From NCBI GenBank assembly GCA_020639255.1, contig JACKGZ010000002.1, forward strand, positions 62,001 through 126,000: DNA of 64,000 nucleotides. The letters run 5' to 3'. This document shows, piece after piece, positions 33,087 through 42,138 of the stretch. The stretch is from Phycisphaera sp. (GTDB taxonomy: Bacteria > Planctomycetota > Phycisphaerae > Phycisphaerales > UBA1924). Within the stretch, counting starts at the first letter, position 1. Each line of letters opens with the position of its first letter. The notes under the pieces were generated by a model. It ran no database searches. It was not told where the DNA came from and saw only the letters and a program-made list of their open reading frames with translations. Made by a program: the position numbers and the translations under genes.

Positions 33087-35579
33087 GTGCCCGCCGGAAC
33101 ACCCAACCCGATGTGCCCCAGACGCCCAAACGCGGCGGCCGTGACGCGCGCTGCCTGTCTGCTCATTGCTCTGGCAGGGCTTCCACAAGCCGCCCTCGCC
33201 CAGGACAACACGCTCACCCCGGCCCCAACAGACCTTTCCCAGCCCGAAGGCCCCTACGACGGCCGGTACATCGCCTCGGTGACGATCCTGATCGCCGAGC
33301 CCGGCACCAATGACTACCAGCCCGCCGACAACGCGACCGGCCAGCTCATCCGCAACCAGATCCGCACCGGCAAGGGCTCGCGCGAGTACAGCCAGCAGAT
33401 CGTCGCCGACGACATCGCCCGGCTGAACCGGCTCGGCAGATTCTCGCGCGTCGAGCACTTGCTCGCCTTCCGCGACAACGGCTCGGTCGACGTCACCTTC
33501 CGGCTGGAGCGTCAGCCCATCATCGCCGATGTCCAAGTCGCAGGGAACCGCCGCATCAGCACCGCCCGCATCGCCAAGGAGGTCGACTTCCTCGCCGGCA
33601 CGCCCGTCGACCAGTTCGAGCTCGACCGGGCCGCGCGCGCGATCGAGGATCTCTATCGCGACAAGGGCTTCCATCTCGCCGGCGTCACCGTCAATCTCGA
33701 CGAACTCAAAGACACCGGCGTCGTCCTCTTCGAGGTCCGCGAGGGTCTACGCACGCGCATCACAGATATCCGCTTCGAGGGCAACACCTCGTTCCGTCCC
33801 GGCCTGCTGCTGGGCGAGATCGAGACTCGCGAGTCCAACATCTTTCGCTCCGGACCGCTCGACGACAACGTACTCCGAGCCGACGAACGCGCACTCGCCC
33901 GCTACTACAAAGACCACGGCTACCTCGACGCCCGCGCGGGCAGCCTCGTCACAACCAGCCCCGACAGCCGCGAAGCGATCGTCACCTTCTACATCGAAGA
34001 GGGCCCGCTCTACTCCCTGCGCAGCGTCGTCGCTCGCTACAGCGACATCAACGGCGCCCCTGTGCTGAGCGAAGAACAGATCATCGGCCTGATCGAGATG
34101 AAGCCGGGCGACACCTATAGCGACATCAAAGTTCAGAAAGCGATCGACCTCATCACCGACGCCTACGGCCAGCTCGGGTACGTCGATGCGAACGTTCAGA
34201 AACAGGAGGTCCGCGATCCGACGAGGCCCCTCGTCGACATCGTGCTCGGCATCCGCCAGGGCGAACGGTTTCGAACGGGCATTGTCCAGATCACCGGCAA
34301 CGGCACGACGCGCCACGAAGAAATCCGCAAGCACGCCCAGGTTGCACCGGGCCGGCCGCTCGACAAGACCGCGGTCGACCGCACCGCCGGCATCCTCACC
34401 GCGTCGCGCCTCTTCGAGATCACGCAGTCACCGCCGCGGACCGCCATCCTCCAGCCTGACAAGGGCGATCCCGAGTACCGCGACGTGCTCATCGAGGTCA
34501 CCGAGACCAACACCGGCTCGCTCGGCTTCGGTGCCGCGGTCAACTCCGACGCGGGCCTTGTGGGACAGCTCAGCTTTACGCAGCGCAACTTCGACATCAC
34601 CGATACGCCCGATTCCGTTGGCGACCTCTTCTCGGGCAAGTCCTTCCGCGGCGGCGGGCAGACCTTTAATATCGCGATTCAGCCCGGCACAACAACCGGC
34701 AACTACGCCATCTCACTCGGAGACAACTCAATCAACGATTCGTCCATCGGCGGCAGCATCTCGGGCTATCTCCGAACGCGTGACTTCAACGAATACAACG
34801 AAGCGCGCAGGGGCATCAACGCCGCACTCACAAGAAGATTCGGCGAGCGCTGGCGTGGCTCTATCGATCTCCGCTACCAGGCCATCAAAATCACCGACAT
34901 CGAAGCCTCTTCCACAACCGACGTGTTCGAGTCCGAGGGCGAGAATCTCCTCTCAGGACTCGGCTTCGGGCTTCGACGCACCACCGTCCCGCCGCAAGAG
35001 GCCTTTCGCCCGACACGCGGGTCGATTACCGAAGTCTCTGTCGAGCAGGTCGGAGCGCTGGGCGGCGACTACGACTTCACACGGCTCTCGGGTGATCACA
35101 CGGTCTTCCTCTCGCTCAATGAAGACTACCTCGGCACCAATACCGTCCTGCGATTGAGCACCCGAACCGCCTACATCCCGCAGGGTCAGGGCGACGTGCC
35201 CACGTTCGAACGCTACTACCTCGGCGGCAAATCGTTCCGAGGATTCGACTTCCGGACCGTCGGCCCACGCGGAGTCCGCAACGACAACAACCAGCCGAGC
35301 CCAGATCCCATCGGCGGCACATGGTCATTCTTCTGGGGCGCCGAACTCCAGCAGCCCATCCTGGGTGAAGGCCTCGCGATCGCCTTCTTCCTCGACACGG
35401 GCACCGTCAACGAAGAATTCTCGTTCGACAACTACCGCGTGAGTGTCGGCACGGGTCTGCGCCTCTACGTCCCGCAGCTCAGCCCGGCGCCGCTCGCATT
35501 CGATTTCGGATTCCCCATCCTGAGCGAAGATACCGACGAGGACCGCCTCTTCACATTCGACATCGACCTGCCCATCTAG
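33087..35579 (+). CDS. bamA: Outer membrane protein assembly factor BamA (Omp85)
   Basis: Core of the machine that folds beta-barrel proteins into the outer membrane. It has 830 aa. A signal peptide (to about QAALAQDN) is followed by tandem POTRA domains (about 45-420; e.g. ITDIRFEGNTSF, IVQITGNGTTRHEEIRKHA) and a C-terminal 16-strand barrel region (about 450-830) with YYLGGKSFRGFDFRTVGPRG, the conserved Omp85 motif carrying (V/I)RGF-like residues, and a TFDIDLPI end. The GTG at 33087 and the ATG at 33111 are both possible starts. skp, lpxD and lpxC follow in the same order as in diderm bacteria, supporting a true outer membrane. Confidence 0.9.
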   Translation: MPAGTPNPMCPRRPNAAAVTRAACLLIALAGLPQAALAQDNTLTPAPTDLSQPEGPYDGRYIASVTILIAEPGTNDYQPADNATGQLIRNQIRTGKGSREYSQQIVADDIARLNRLGRFSRVEHLLAFRDNGSVDVTFRLERQPIIADVQVAGNRRISTARIAKEVDFLAGTPVDQFELDRAARAIEDLYRDKGFHLAGVTVNLDELKDTGVVLFEVREGLRTRITDIRFEGNTSFRPGLLLGEIETRESNIFRSGPLDDNVLRADERALARYYKDHGYLDARAGSLVTTSPDSREAIVTFYIEEGPLYSLRSVVARYSDINGAPVLSEEQIIGLIEMKPGDTYSDIKVQKAIDLITDAYGQLGYVDANVQKQEVRDPTRPLVDIVLGIRQGERFRTGIVQITGNGTTRHEEIRKHAQVAPGRPLDKTAVDRTAGILTASRLFEITQSPPRTAILQPDKGDPEYRDVLIEVTETNTGSLGFGAAVNSDAGLVGQLSFTQRNFDITDTPDSVGDLFSGKSFRGGGQTFNIAIQPGTTTGNYAISLGDNSINDSSIGGSISGYLRTRDFNEYNEARRGINAALTRRFGERWRGSIDLRYQAIKITDIEASSTTDVFESEGENLLSGLGFGLRRTTVPPQEAFRPTRGSITEVSVEQVGALGGDYDFTRLSGDHTVFLSLNEDYLGTNTVLRLSTRTAYIPQGQGDVPTFERYYLGGKSFRGFDFRTVGPRGVRNDNNQPSPDPIGGTWSFFWGAELQQPILGEGLAIAFFLDTGTVNEEFSFDNYRVSVGTGLRLYVPQLSPAPLAFDFGFPILSEDTDEDRLFTFDIDLPI

Positions 35580-35621
35580 GCTCGCCCGCGCTGGATCCCA
35601 AACCCGACGCGGTCCGGCCGG

Positions 35622-35627
35622 TACAAT
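35622..35627 (+). promoter_or_regulatory. -10 box TACAAT upstream of skp
   Basis: TACAAT lies 36 nt before the ATG at 35664, with CACGGAGG as ribosome site in between. This fits a conventional leadered promoter for the skp-lpxD-lpxC run. Confidence 0.5.
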
Positions 35628-35663
35628 CCTCGGTTCGACACGCATCTGGACACGGAGGCCCGC

Positions 35664-36278
35664 ATGAATTCCAACACCCGCTTCGTCGCCGTCACACTCG
35701 GCATCACGCTCGTCGCCGCCATCGCCGCCGCACTCGGCGCCGGTGTCGCCCAGAGCCGATTGGCCGCCCCAACCACGGTCGCAGTCATCGACATCGACAG
35801 GCTCAGTACCTCACTCGAAGAGTTCAAGGTGCCCCGCGAGCAGTTCATCTCCAAACAAAACACATGGACCGAGGAGCTCAAGGGCCTTCAGACCCGGCTT
35901 GCGAGCCTGGACGAGGAACTCGAACTCATCCCCGAAGACAATATGGACGCCCGTATCAACAAGGTCATCCAGCGCACCACCGTCGAGAGCGAGATCAAAA
36001 CCAAGAGCCAGCTCTTCCAGCAGGCGTCCGACCTCGAGCAGGCCAAACTCTTCAAGCGCATGTACGACAAAATCGAAGACGGCGCCTCCCGCATCGCCCA
36101 GCGTGACGGCGTGGACGTCGTGCTCGTCGACGACCGGATCTTCAAGATCCCCGCAAACAACCGTGCCGCACAGGCCGACCTGCTCAACAGCAAGAAAGTG
36201 CTCTACGCCTCCGAGTCGGTCGACCTGACAGACGAGCTCCTCACCATGCTCAACAACGAGTTCACTGCGGGCAAGTAA
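35664..36278 (+). CDS. skp: OmpH/Skp-family periplasmic chaperone
   Basis: 204-aa periplasmic holdase that escorts unfolded outer membrane proteins to BamA. A signal-anchor-like stretch (MNSNTRFVAVTLGITLVAAI) is followed by TTVAVIDIDRLSTSLEEF, matching the family's opening strand (VAVVDMxRV). Next comes a long charged coiled coil (about 65-150) and the returning strand GVDVVLVDDRIFKI. A CACGGAGG ribosome site precedes the ATG. The stop overlaps the lpxD start (TAATG), so the two are translationally coupled. Confidence 0.85.
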   Translation: MNSNTRFVAVTLGITLVAAIAAALGAGVAQSRLAAPTTVAVIDIDRLSTSLEEFKVPREQFISKQNTWTEELKGLQTRLASLDEELELIPEDNMDARINKVIQRTTVESEIKTKSQLFQQASDLEQAKLFKRMYDKIEDGASRIAQRDGVDVVLVDDRIFKIPANNRAAQADLLNSKKVLYASESVDLTDELLTMLNNEFTAGK

Positions 36279-37258
36279 TGACCGAACCCGCCGAACATCG
36301 GCTCAGCATCACAACAGGCGAGCTGGCGTCCATGCTCGGCGGCGATCTCGTCGGTCCGGCCGATGTGCGCCTTGCCGGCATCGAGGCGTTGTCGAGCGCG
36401 GGCCCAACCGATCTCAGCTTCGTCCGTTCCTCCGCGTACGCCAAAGACGCGGCCGCATCGAACGCCGGCGCGCTCTTGGTCGCCCGGGGCATCGAGCTCC
36501 CGGAAACCACCAAGCCCGTCATCTTCGTCGACAACCCCGACCAGGCACTCGTCGGACTGCTCAAGGGGCTGCGCGCCCAGCGGCTCGGCGACGAGCCCTC
36601 GGGCATCCACTCCACAGCGGTCATCGATCCCGGAGCGTCCGTTCACGCCACCGCGACCGTCGGCCCGAACGCCGTCATTGAGCGCGGCGTCACCATCGGC
36701 GCTCACACACGCATCGACGCCGGGGCCGTTGTCTTGGTCGGCTGCGTCATCGGCGAGCGGTGCCGCATCGGCGCCAACGTCGTCATCGGGGGCGAGGGCT
36801 TCGGCTACATCACCGACAAAGCCACCGGCACGCACACACACCTCCCCCACGTCGGCATCGTCGTCATCGAGGACGATGTCGAGATCGGCCCGGGCACCTG
36901 CATCGACCGCGCCAAGTTCGCAGCCACCCGCATCGGACAGGGCACCAAAATCGACAACCTCTGCCAGATCGGGCACAACGTCATCGTCGGCAAGAACTGC
37001 ATCATCTGCGGCCTCGTCGGCATCGGCGGCTCGGCCGTCATCGAAGACAACGTCGTCATCGGCGGCCAGACCGGACTCGCCGACAACATCACCATCGGCA
37101 AAGGCGCCCAGCTCGCGGCCCGCGGCGGCATCGTCTCGGACATCCCCGCCGGCGGCATCTACGTCGGCAGCCCCGCGCGCGAACGCTCGCAGGCCTTCCG
37201 CGAGTTCGCCGCACTCAAACGACTGGCCGACCCGAAGCGCAAGAAGCCCTCGTCATGA
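36278..37258 (+). CDS. lpxD: UDP-3-O-(3-hydroxyacyl)glucosamine N-acyltransferase
   Basis: Third step of lipid A synthesis, adding the N-linked hydroxyacyl chain, in the cytoplasm. It has 326 aa. An N-terminal uridine-binding domain (ADVRLAGIEALSSAGPTDLS, about 25-45) is followed by a left-handed beta-helix of hexapeptide repeats (about 110-300: AVIDPGASVHATATVGPNAV, then IGAHTRIDAG). The motif IGQGTKIDNLCQIGHNV contains the catalytic His of LpxD. It starts on the stop of skp and its stop overlaps the lpxC start (ATGA). Confidence 0.94.
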   Translation: MTEPAEHRLSITTGELASMLGGDLVGPADVRLAGIEALSSAGPTDLSFVRSSAYAKDAAASNAGALLVARGIELPETTKPVIFVDNPDQALVGLLKGLRAQRLGDEPSGIHSTAVIDPGASVHATATVGPNAVIERGVTIGAHTRIDAGAVVLVGCVIGERCRIGANVVIGGEGFGYITDKATGTHTHLPHVGIVVIEDDVEIGPGTCIDRAKFAATRIGQGTKIDNLCQIGHNVIVGKNCIICGLVGIGGSAVIEDNVVIGGQTGLADNITIGKGAQLAARGGIVSDIPAGGIYVGSPARERSQAFREFAALKRLADPKRKKPSS

Positions 37259-38121
37259 CCTCGCCGCTCGCCCCGCGCCGCACACCCGCCGCGCCGGTCA
37301 CCGTTGAGGGCACGGGGCTCTTCACCGATTCTCCTGCGCGCTGCACCATCGAGCCCGCCGAAGCCGGCGCCGGGATCGTCTTCGTCCACAACAGCGTCGA
37401 GATCCCCGCATCGATTGAGCGCCTCGCGCCGTCGCCCATCACCGCTTTCGCGGCACTCCCCGCTCGCCACACCTGCCTCGCCCTCGACACCGCGCGAGTC
37501 ATCACCTGCGAGCACGTGCTCAGCGCCCTCGTCGGCCTCGGCGTCACCGACGCCCGCGTCACGCTCGGCGATTCGGGCGAGCTGCCCATCGGTGACGGCT
37601 CCGCCAATCTCTTCGCCGACGCCATCGCCGCCGTCGGCGTGCACACGCTCGACTATGGAATCGTGCCTATCACGCTGCAACAGCCCATCGCCGTGCGCTC
37701 GGGCAGCGCCACCATCGCCGCCGAGCCGAGCGACGCGCCGAGTTATGCCTACCACTTCGAGCCGCCCGAGGGCTCACCGCTCACAGCACAGTCCGCGTCA
37801 TGGACGGGCAATCCGGATGACTACCTCAAAGACATCGCCCCCGCGCGCACATTCTCGATGCTCGCCGAGGCGAACCAGGCGAAGGCGCTCGGCCTCTTCA
37901 CGTCATTCACGCCAAAAGACCTGCTCGTCCTTGATGACGCCACGGGCATGCCCATCGACAACGCGTTCCGATTCGAGAGCGAACCAGCCCGCCACAAGCT
38001 GCTCGACCTCATCGGCGATCTCGCGCTCGCCGGCCGCCCGATCTATGCCAAGATCACCGCCACCCGCTCGGGCCATGCGCTGAACCACGAAATGGCTCGC
38101 AGGTTGTTCGAAGCGCCGTAG
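37255..38121 (+). CDS. lpxC: UDP-3-O-acyl-N-acetylglucosamine deacetylase
   Basis: Zinc deacetylase, the committed step of lipid A synthesis. It has 288 aa. All key residues are visible: Glu86-His87 (TCEHVLSALVGLG), Asp114 in IGDGSANLF, the zinc ligands His247 and Asp251 (ARHKLLDLIGDLALAG) and the general-acid His274 (RSGHALNHEM). Many planctomycetes and chlamydiae-related bacteria carry an LpxC-FabZ fusion; here there is no FabZ extension. It is coupled to lpxD by a 4-nt overlap and is the last gene of the run. Confidence 0.94.
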   Translation: MTSPLAPRRTPAAPVTVEGTGLFTDSPARCTIEPAEAGAGIVFVHNSVEIPASIERLAPSPITAFAALPARHTCLALDTARVITCEHVLSALVGLGVTDARVTLGDSGELPIGDGSANLFADAIAAVGVHTLDYGIVPITLQQPIAVRSGSATIAAEPSDAPSYAYHFEPPEGSPLTAQSASWTGNPDDYLKDIAPARTFSMLAEANQAKALGLFTSFTPKDLLVLDDATGMPIDNAFRFESEPARHKLLDLIGDLALAGRPIYAKITATRSGHALNHEMARRLFEAP

Positions 38122-38126
38122 TCGCG

Positions 38127-38879
38127 CTATCGCTGCCGCCGACGGATCGTCTCACCAACCACCGACTCAAAGCCCGCGATCAGCGCCGCCGTTGCACTCG
38201 CCTCGTCGTGCCCACGGTCAAACTCGATCGTCAGCGTCGCCACGCCCCGGTCTACGCCGAGGTAGCTCCCGATCGAACCGGGCGTTTCATAGCCCATCTC
38301 GTGCCGAACATCCCACATATGGCGCTGATCCGCATCGTCGGCCGCCTCTGCAAAGGTCGCAGCCAAATCCCGCGCAGGCCCGTCGTGGTTCACGAAAGGC
38401 CCCGTCGGGATCGAGTGCAGCACGATCACCAACTCCGGCTCCACGCGCCGGATCAGATCATCACCAAACCTCGTCTCGACCTCGGAGAGCGGTTCGGCTC
38501 CACGCATCGCGCCGGGCGAAAAGTTGCTCGCGGGCCAGTTGCGGTTCAGATCAACCCCGCGCGCATTGTATCGCGAAAGCACAAGCGAGCCGTCGGGGTT
38601 CAGGTTCTCGACGATGACGACTCTTGCCGCGACCGGATGCTGGCGAAGGTGCTCGATGAGCGCCTTCGTCGGCGCGAGGCCCTCGGGCTCCGAGCCGTGG
38701 ATCCCGCCGATCACCAGCACGCTCGGGCCCATGCTCCCGATTGAGTGCACAACGAGCGGTCGGCCCTCTGCGCTCGCGCCGTATTCGGTCGACACGTGCG
38801 TTGACTGCAACCGCGTTGACGCACACCCAAAGAGCGATGCAACAACCAAGATTGCTGCAAAGAAATGCGACTTAGTCAT
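38127..38879 (-). CDS. M14-like zinc peptidase lipoprotein (MpaA/succinylglutamate-desuccinylase type)
   Basis: 250-aa predicted lipoprotein with lipobox LFGC (Cys19). It has M14-type metal-site motifs: His61/Glu64 (IHGSEPEG), the RGVDLNRNW substrate loop (Arg107, Asn112, Arg113), the third ligand His155 (VIVLHSI) and the catalytic Glu219 (LTIEFDRG). This set fits small bacterial M14 enzymes such as the murein-peptide amidase MpaA. The substrate is probably a peptide or cell-wall fragment, acting in the periplasm (inferred). The ATG at 38879 overlaps the 3' end of pyrE by 8 nt, so the two are coupled. Confidence 0.82.
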   Translation of the reverse strand: MTKSHFFAAILVVASLFGCASTRLQSTHVSTEYGASAEGRPLVVHSIGSMGPSVLVIGGIHGSEPEGLAPTKALIEHLRQHPVAARVVIVENLNPDGSLVLSRYNARGVDLNRNWPASNFSPGAMRGAEPLSEVETRFGDDLIRRVEPELVIVLHSIPTGPFVNHDGPARDLAATFAEAADDADQRHMWDVRHEMGYETPGSIGSYLGVDRGVATLTIEFDRGHDEASATAALIAGFESVVGETIRRRQR

Positions 38880-39432
38880 CAACACCAAGATCGGCTTTCG
38901 TGAAGAGTCGCTCCATCCGATATCCCGCCTCGGCCATATTCTCGCTGGCGCCCTCCTGGCGATCGATCACCACCACGGCCGCCAGTACCGTCGCACCCTC
39001 GGCCTCAAGCGTCTTGCACGCCTCGATCGTCTGGCCCGCTGTTGTCGCGACGTCCTCGACGATGATCACCCGTTCTCCCTTCTCGAGTTTGCCCTCGAGC
39101 TGGCGGGCCGTGCCGTAGTCTTTTTTCTGATTTCGTATAAAGACACACGGTTTTCCTGTCACGAGCGAGGCCGCCGTCACAAGCGGGATCCCGCCCAGCT
39201 CCGCCCCCGCCAGGCGGTCTGCCTTCTGGCCCGTCTCGCGCTCGACCCGCCCGATCGCCTCACCCAGCAGTTTGCCGATCTGCGAAAGCACCTCTGGCCT
39301 CGTCGAGAAAAGGTACTTATCAAGGTAGTACGAACTCGTCCGGCCCGATCGCAGCGTGAAAGTCCCGCGAAGAAGCGATAAATCCGCGATCTGACGCGCA
39401 AGGGCCGCCCTGTCAGGCAATGTCTGGCTCAT
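38872..39432 (-). CDS. pyrE: Orotate phosphoribosyltransferase
   Basis: De novo UMP synthesis: joins orotate to PRPP to give OMP. It has 186 aa. The PRPP-binding loop VIIVEDVATTAGQT (about 122-135) and the flexible-loop region FIRNQKKDYGTARQLEG are both present, along with the N-terminal FTLRSGRTSSYYLDKY typical of PyrE. The start at 39432 is set by the -10 box upstream. It is followed by the M14-like lipoprotein with overlap. Other pyr genes are not nearby. Confidence 0.93.
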   Translation of the reverse strand: MSQTLPDRAALARQIADLSLLRGTFTLRSGRTSSYYLDKYLFSTRPEVLSQIGKLLGEAIGRVERETGQKADRLAGAELGGIPLVTAASLVTGKPCVFIRNQKKDYGTARQLEGKLEKGERVIIVEDVATTAGQTIEACKTLEAEGATVLAAVVVIDRQEGASENMAEAGYRMERLFTKADLGVDD

Positions 39433-39438
39433 GGTCCG

Positions 39439-39444
39439 AGAGTA
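39439..39444 (-). promoter_or_regulatory. -10 box TACTCT, 6 nt before pyrE start (leaderless)
   Basis: On the minus strand TACTCT, cggacc, ATG at 39432. This shows that the spacing pattern holds on both strands. Confidence 0.55.
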
Positions 39445-39488
39445 GGGCCGGCCCGCACACCCCCGCAACCCGCACCCATCCCGCCTTC

Positions 39489-39494
39489 TACAAT
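39489..39494 (+). promoter_or_regulatory. -10 box TACAAT upstream of the 39554 gene
   Basis: TACAAT lies 59 nt before the ATG at 39554. The leader carries an AGGAG ribosome site, so this is a conventional promoter. Confidence 0.5.
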
Positions 39495-39553
39495 CCTCCG
39501 GGCGTGGTGGCGCCCACGAACGCCAGAATCAAACCTCCAGCAGGAGCGCAGTG

Positions 39554-40438
39554 ATGTCCAGCATCCTTCTTCGAAGCCTCATCGCCCTCACGATCACCGC
39601 AGGCTCGGCGCTCGGCGCCAGCGCCCAGTCGACGCTCCCGCCACCGCCCAAGCGCCCTCCTCTGCCCGACTACGTCCCGCCTTCCGAGCGCCCGCAGGTC
39701 AAGCCCCCGGTCGCGCAGAACCCTCGCGCCAACCTGCCCAAGTTCGATCCGAGCTCGATCGAGTACGAGCCGATCTGGCACACCACGGACGACGGCACCG
39801 TTGTCGGCCCGAGCGAGTACTACGAGCTCGCCGCGCTCAAGGCGAACCCGATGATCGACAAAGACCAGTGGGAGTTCATCGAGGTGCTCCTCGAGGACCG
39901 CAACCGCGAGATGGAGCTTGTCGCACAGGCCCACCCCCGCGCCTGCGTCGACGCCGTCACCACCGTCATCCGCGACTTCGATATCACCGACGAGTCCACA
40001 CGCGTCCCGCTCGGCGACATCGCACTCGTGCTCAACCAGCCCGGCGGCATGATCGGATTCCTCAGTGAGCAGGGCGTCATCTCGGAAGAGGCAACCGTCA
40101 TGACGCACCACATCGCGATGGACTTCACGCACAACATGATGGCCGGCATCGCGCAGTCACAGCCCGAGGGCACCAGCCTCGACGACACCACCAGCGCCCA
40201 GAGCCGATTCCTGATGCGCCAGGGCCTCGCCGAGCCGCTCATGGGCTTTGGCCGCCTCGCCCGACAGGCGATCGAGTCAAATCCCTCGCTCGTCGAGAAC
40301 GCCGACGATGTGCTGGCGAAAGAAGGTGAAGAGTTCATCACCGCCGCCGGATGGGCGCTCGCACCACTGAGCGATGAAGAACTCCAGCGCGTCATCACGG
40401 AGGCCTACGAAGCCCGCAACGGCCCCGTTGGCGGCTGA
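39554..40438 (+). CDS. Secreted hypothetical protein with proline-rich N-terminus
   Basis: 294 aa with signal peptide (to about GASAQS), then a proline-rich linker (residues ~26-60: LPPPPKRPPLPDYVPPSERP and on). The rest is a predicted mainly alpha-helical domain of ~220 residues that I do not recognise. There are few cysteines and no metal motif. I chose the ATG at 39554 because AGGAG is 7 nt upstream; a GTG three bases earlier is less well placed. A strong terminator follows. Function unknown. Confidence 0.7.
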   Translation: MSSILLRSLIALTITAGSALGASAQSTLPPPPKRPPLPDYVPPSERPQVKPPVAQNPRANLPKFDPSSIEYEPIWHTTDDGTVVGPSEYYELAALKANPMIDKDQWEFIEVLLEDRNREMELVAQAHPRACVDAVTTVIRDFDITDESTRVPLGDIALVLNQPGGMIGFLSEQGVISEEATVMTHHIAMDFTHNMMAGIAQSQPEGTSLDDTTSAQSRFLMRQGLAEPLMGFGRLARQAIESNPSLVENADDVLAKEGEEFITAAGWALAPLSDEELQRVITEAYEARNGPVGG

Positions 40439-40469
40439 TACACCGAATCAAACTTCAGCGTACCGCACG

Positions 40470-40498
40470 AACCCCTCGCAACGCGAGGGGTTTTTCTT
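40470..40498 (+). terminator. Intrinsic terminator after the 39554 gene
   Basis: aacccctcg (40470-40478) and cgaggggtt (40484-40492) pair with a 5-nt loop and run into TTTTTCTTT. It lies between converging genes and ends plus-strand transcription before lysS. Confidence 0.9.
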
Positions 40499-42057
40499 TA
40501 CGCCTCCGCAGGACGCAGCAGCGGGAACAGGATCACATCCCGGATCGTCTGGCTGTTTGTCACAAGCATCACCAGCCGATCGATCCCGAGCCCCATCCCG
40601 CCCGCCGGCGGCATGCCGACACGCAGCGCCTCGACGAAGTCCTCGTCCAGCGTCCGGAACGTTGACTCCTCGTCGTCGATCCCCGAGAGCTGCTCCTGGA
40701 ATCGCTGAAGCTGGATGTCCGGGTCGTTGAGCTCCGTGTAGTGCGGCCCGACCTCCATCCCCGCGACAAACAGGTCCGCGCGCTCCGCGATCGACGGGTC
40801 ATCGGCTTTCGGTCGGGTCAGCGGGCTCAGCGAAGCCGGGTAGTCCATCACCCACGTCGGCACGCTCGGGTCGATCGCCTTCTCCGCGACCTCCTCGAAC
40901 AGCTCGTTGACGATCCACACGTCGTCCATGGGCGTGCCGTCCTCGGACGCCGTCTTGATGCGGTGCTTCTTCGCCTCCTCGCGCGCCCGCGCCACGTCCG
41001 ACGTCGGGAACCCGAGCGCCTTCTCGAACAGCTCCGCATACGTCACGCGCGCAAAGGGCTTGGCGTAGTCGATCATCAGATCGCCGAACGGCAAGGTCAG
41101 GTTCTCGTCCGAGCCCGACACGATCGACGCCGCGTGCCGGACGATCGCCTCCGACAGCTCCATCACGCTGTGGTAGTTCCCGAACGCCTCGTACGCCTCG
41201 ATCGCGGTGAACTCCGGGTTATGCTGCTTGTCGACGCCCTCGTTGCGGAAGTTGCGGTTGATCTCATACACCTTGCGCATGCCGCCGACGAGCAGACGCT
41301 TGAGGTACAGCTCCGGCGCGATCCGCATCGACAGATCGATGTCGAGCGCGTTCATGTGTGTCACAAAGGGCCGCGCCGCCGCGCCGCCCGCCTGCGCCTG
41401 GAGCATCGGTGTCTCGACCTCGATGAACCCTCTCGCATCCATCAGCCTGCGGATCCCCGCCACGATCTTCGACCGCAGCTGGAACACACGCATCGCCTCC
41501 GGGTTCGCCCACAGATCCACGTACCGCTTGCGGTAGCGCGACTCAACATCCTGCAAGCCCGCCCACTTCTCGGGCGGCGGCACCAAACTCTTGCTCGCCA
41601 TCCGCAGCGTGCCCGCCCAGACCGTCACCTCGCCCGTCTTCGTCTTCGTGAGTGGCCCCGTCGTGATCACGATATCTGCGTTGTCGAGCAGCTTGGCCGC
41701 TGCGAAACCCGCCTCGTCGCAGTCACGCTTGCTGACGGCGACCTGCAGATCCCCAGAATCATCGCGCAGGTTGAGCCAGATCAGCTTGCCGTTGTCCCGG
41801 CTCAGCATCACGCGGCCAGCAACCGTCACAACGGGGCGCTTGTCGACGAAGCCCTCGTTCTTGCCGTTGGTTTTCTGGTCCTCGTCGGCGGCCTCGTCAT
41901 ACCGCGCAGCCGCTGCTGCCAGGCTCATCAGCCCCGGCTCGCCCGAGCCGTACGGATCCTGCCCCGCATCACGCAGCGACTGGCGGTTGGCGATCCGTTG
42001 CAGGATCAGCGGATGAAGATCAACGGCTTGCTCGTTCGGCTCTGTTTCGGCGCTCAT
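40498..42057 (-). CDS. lysS: Lysyl-tRNA synthetase, class II
   Basis: Charges tRNA(Lys) with lysine in the cytoplasm. It has 519 aa, normal length. An N-terminal OB-fold anticodon-binding domain (about 75-175; VTVAGRVMLSRDNGKLIWLN) is followed by the class II catalytic domain. Motif 2 appears in VYEINRNFRNEGVDKQHNPE and motif 3 in GMGLGIDRLVM near the C-terminus. ETPMLQAQAGGAAARPF is the typical LysRS segment. The start at 42057 is set by its -10 box; the Rrf2 gene's terminator lies just upstream of that. Confidence 0.96.
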   Translation of the reverse strand: MSAETEPNEQAVDLHPLILQRIANRQSLRDAGQDPYGSGEPGLMSLAAAAARYDEAADEDQKTNGKNEGFVDKRPVVTVAGRVMLSRDNGKLIWLNLRDDSGDLQVAVSKRDCDEAGFAAAKLLDNADIVITTGPLTKTKTGEVTVWAGTLRMASKSLVPPPEKWAGLQDVESRYRKRYVDLWANPEAMRVFQLRSKIVAGIRRLMDARGFIEVETPMLQAQAGGAAARPFVTHMNALDIDLSMRIAPELYLKRLLVGGMRKVYEINRNFRNEGVDKQHNPEFTAIEAYEAFGNYHSVMELSEAIVRHAASIVSGSDENLTLPFGDLMIDYAKPFARVTYAELFEKALGFPTSDVARAREEAKKHRIKTASEDGTPMDDVWIVNELFEEVAEKAIDPSVPTWVMDYPASLSPLTRPKADDPSIAERADLFVAGMEVGPHYTELNDPDIQLQRFQEQLSGIDDEESTFRTLDEDFVEALRVGMPPAGGMGLGIDRLVMLVTNSQTIRDVILFPLLRPAEA

Positions 42058-42063
42058 GCCGCA

Positions 42064-42069
42064 ACTTTA
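42064..42069 (-). promoter_or_regulatory. -10 box TAAAGT, 6 nt before lysS start (leaderless)
   Basis: On the minus strand TAAAGT, tgcggc, ATG at 42057. Confidence 0.5.
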
Positions 42070-42077
42070 CTCACCCC

Positions 42078-42106
42078 AAAAAAGAGCCGCGTGCATGAGC
42101 ACGCGG
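42078..42106 (-). terminator. Intrinsic terminator of the Rrf2-family gene
   Basis: ccgcgtgc (42087-42094) and gcacgcgg (42099-42106) pair with a 4-nt loop. On the minus strand the hairpin is followed by CTCTTTTTTG. It ends the Rrf2 transcript 9 nt before the lysS -10 box. Confidence 0.85.
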
Positions 42107-42138
42107 AGATTGAAATGGTCATCGGGCTGTTTAGGCAA

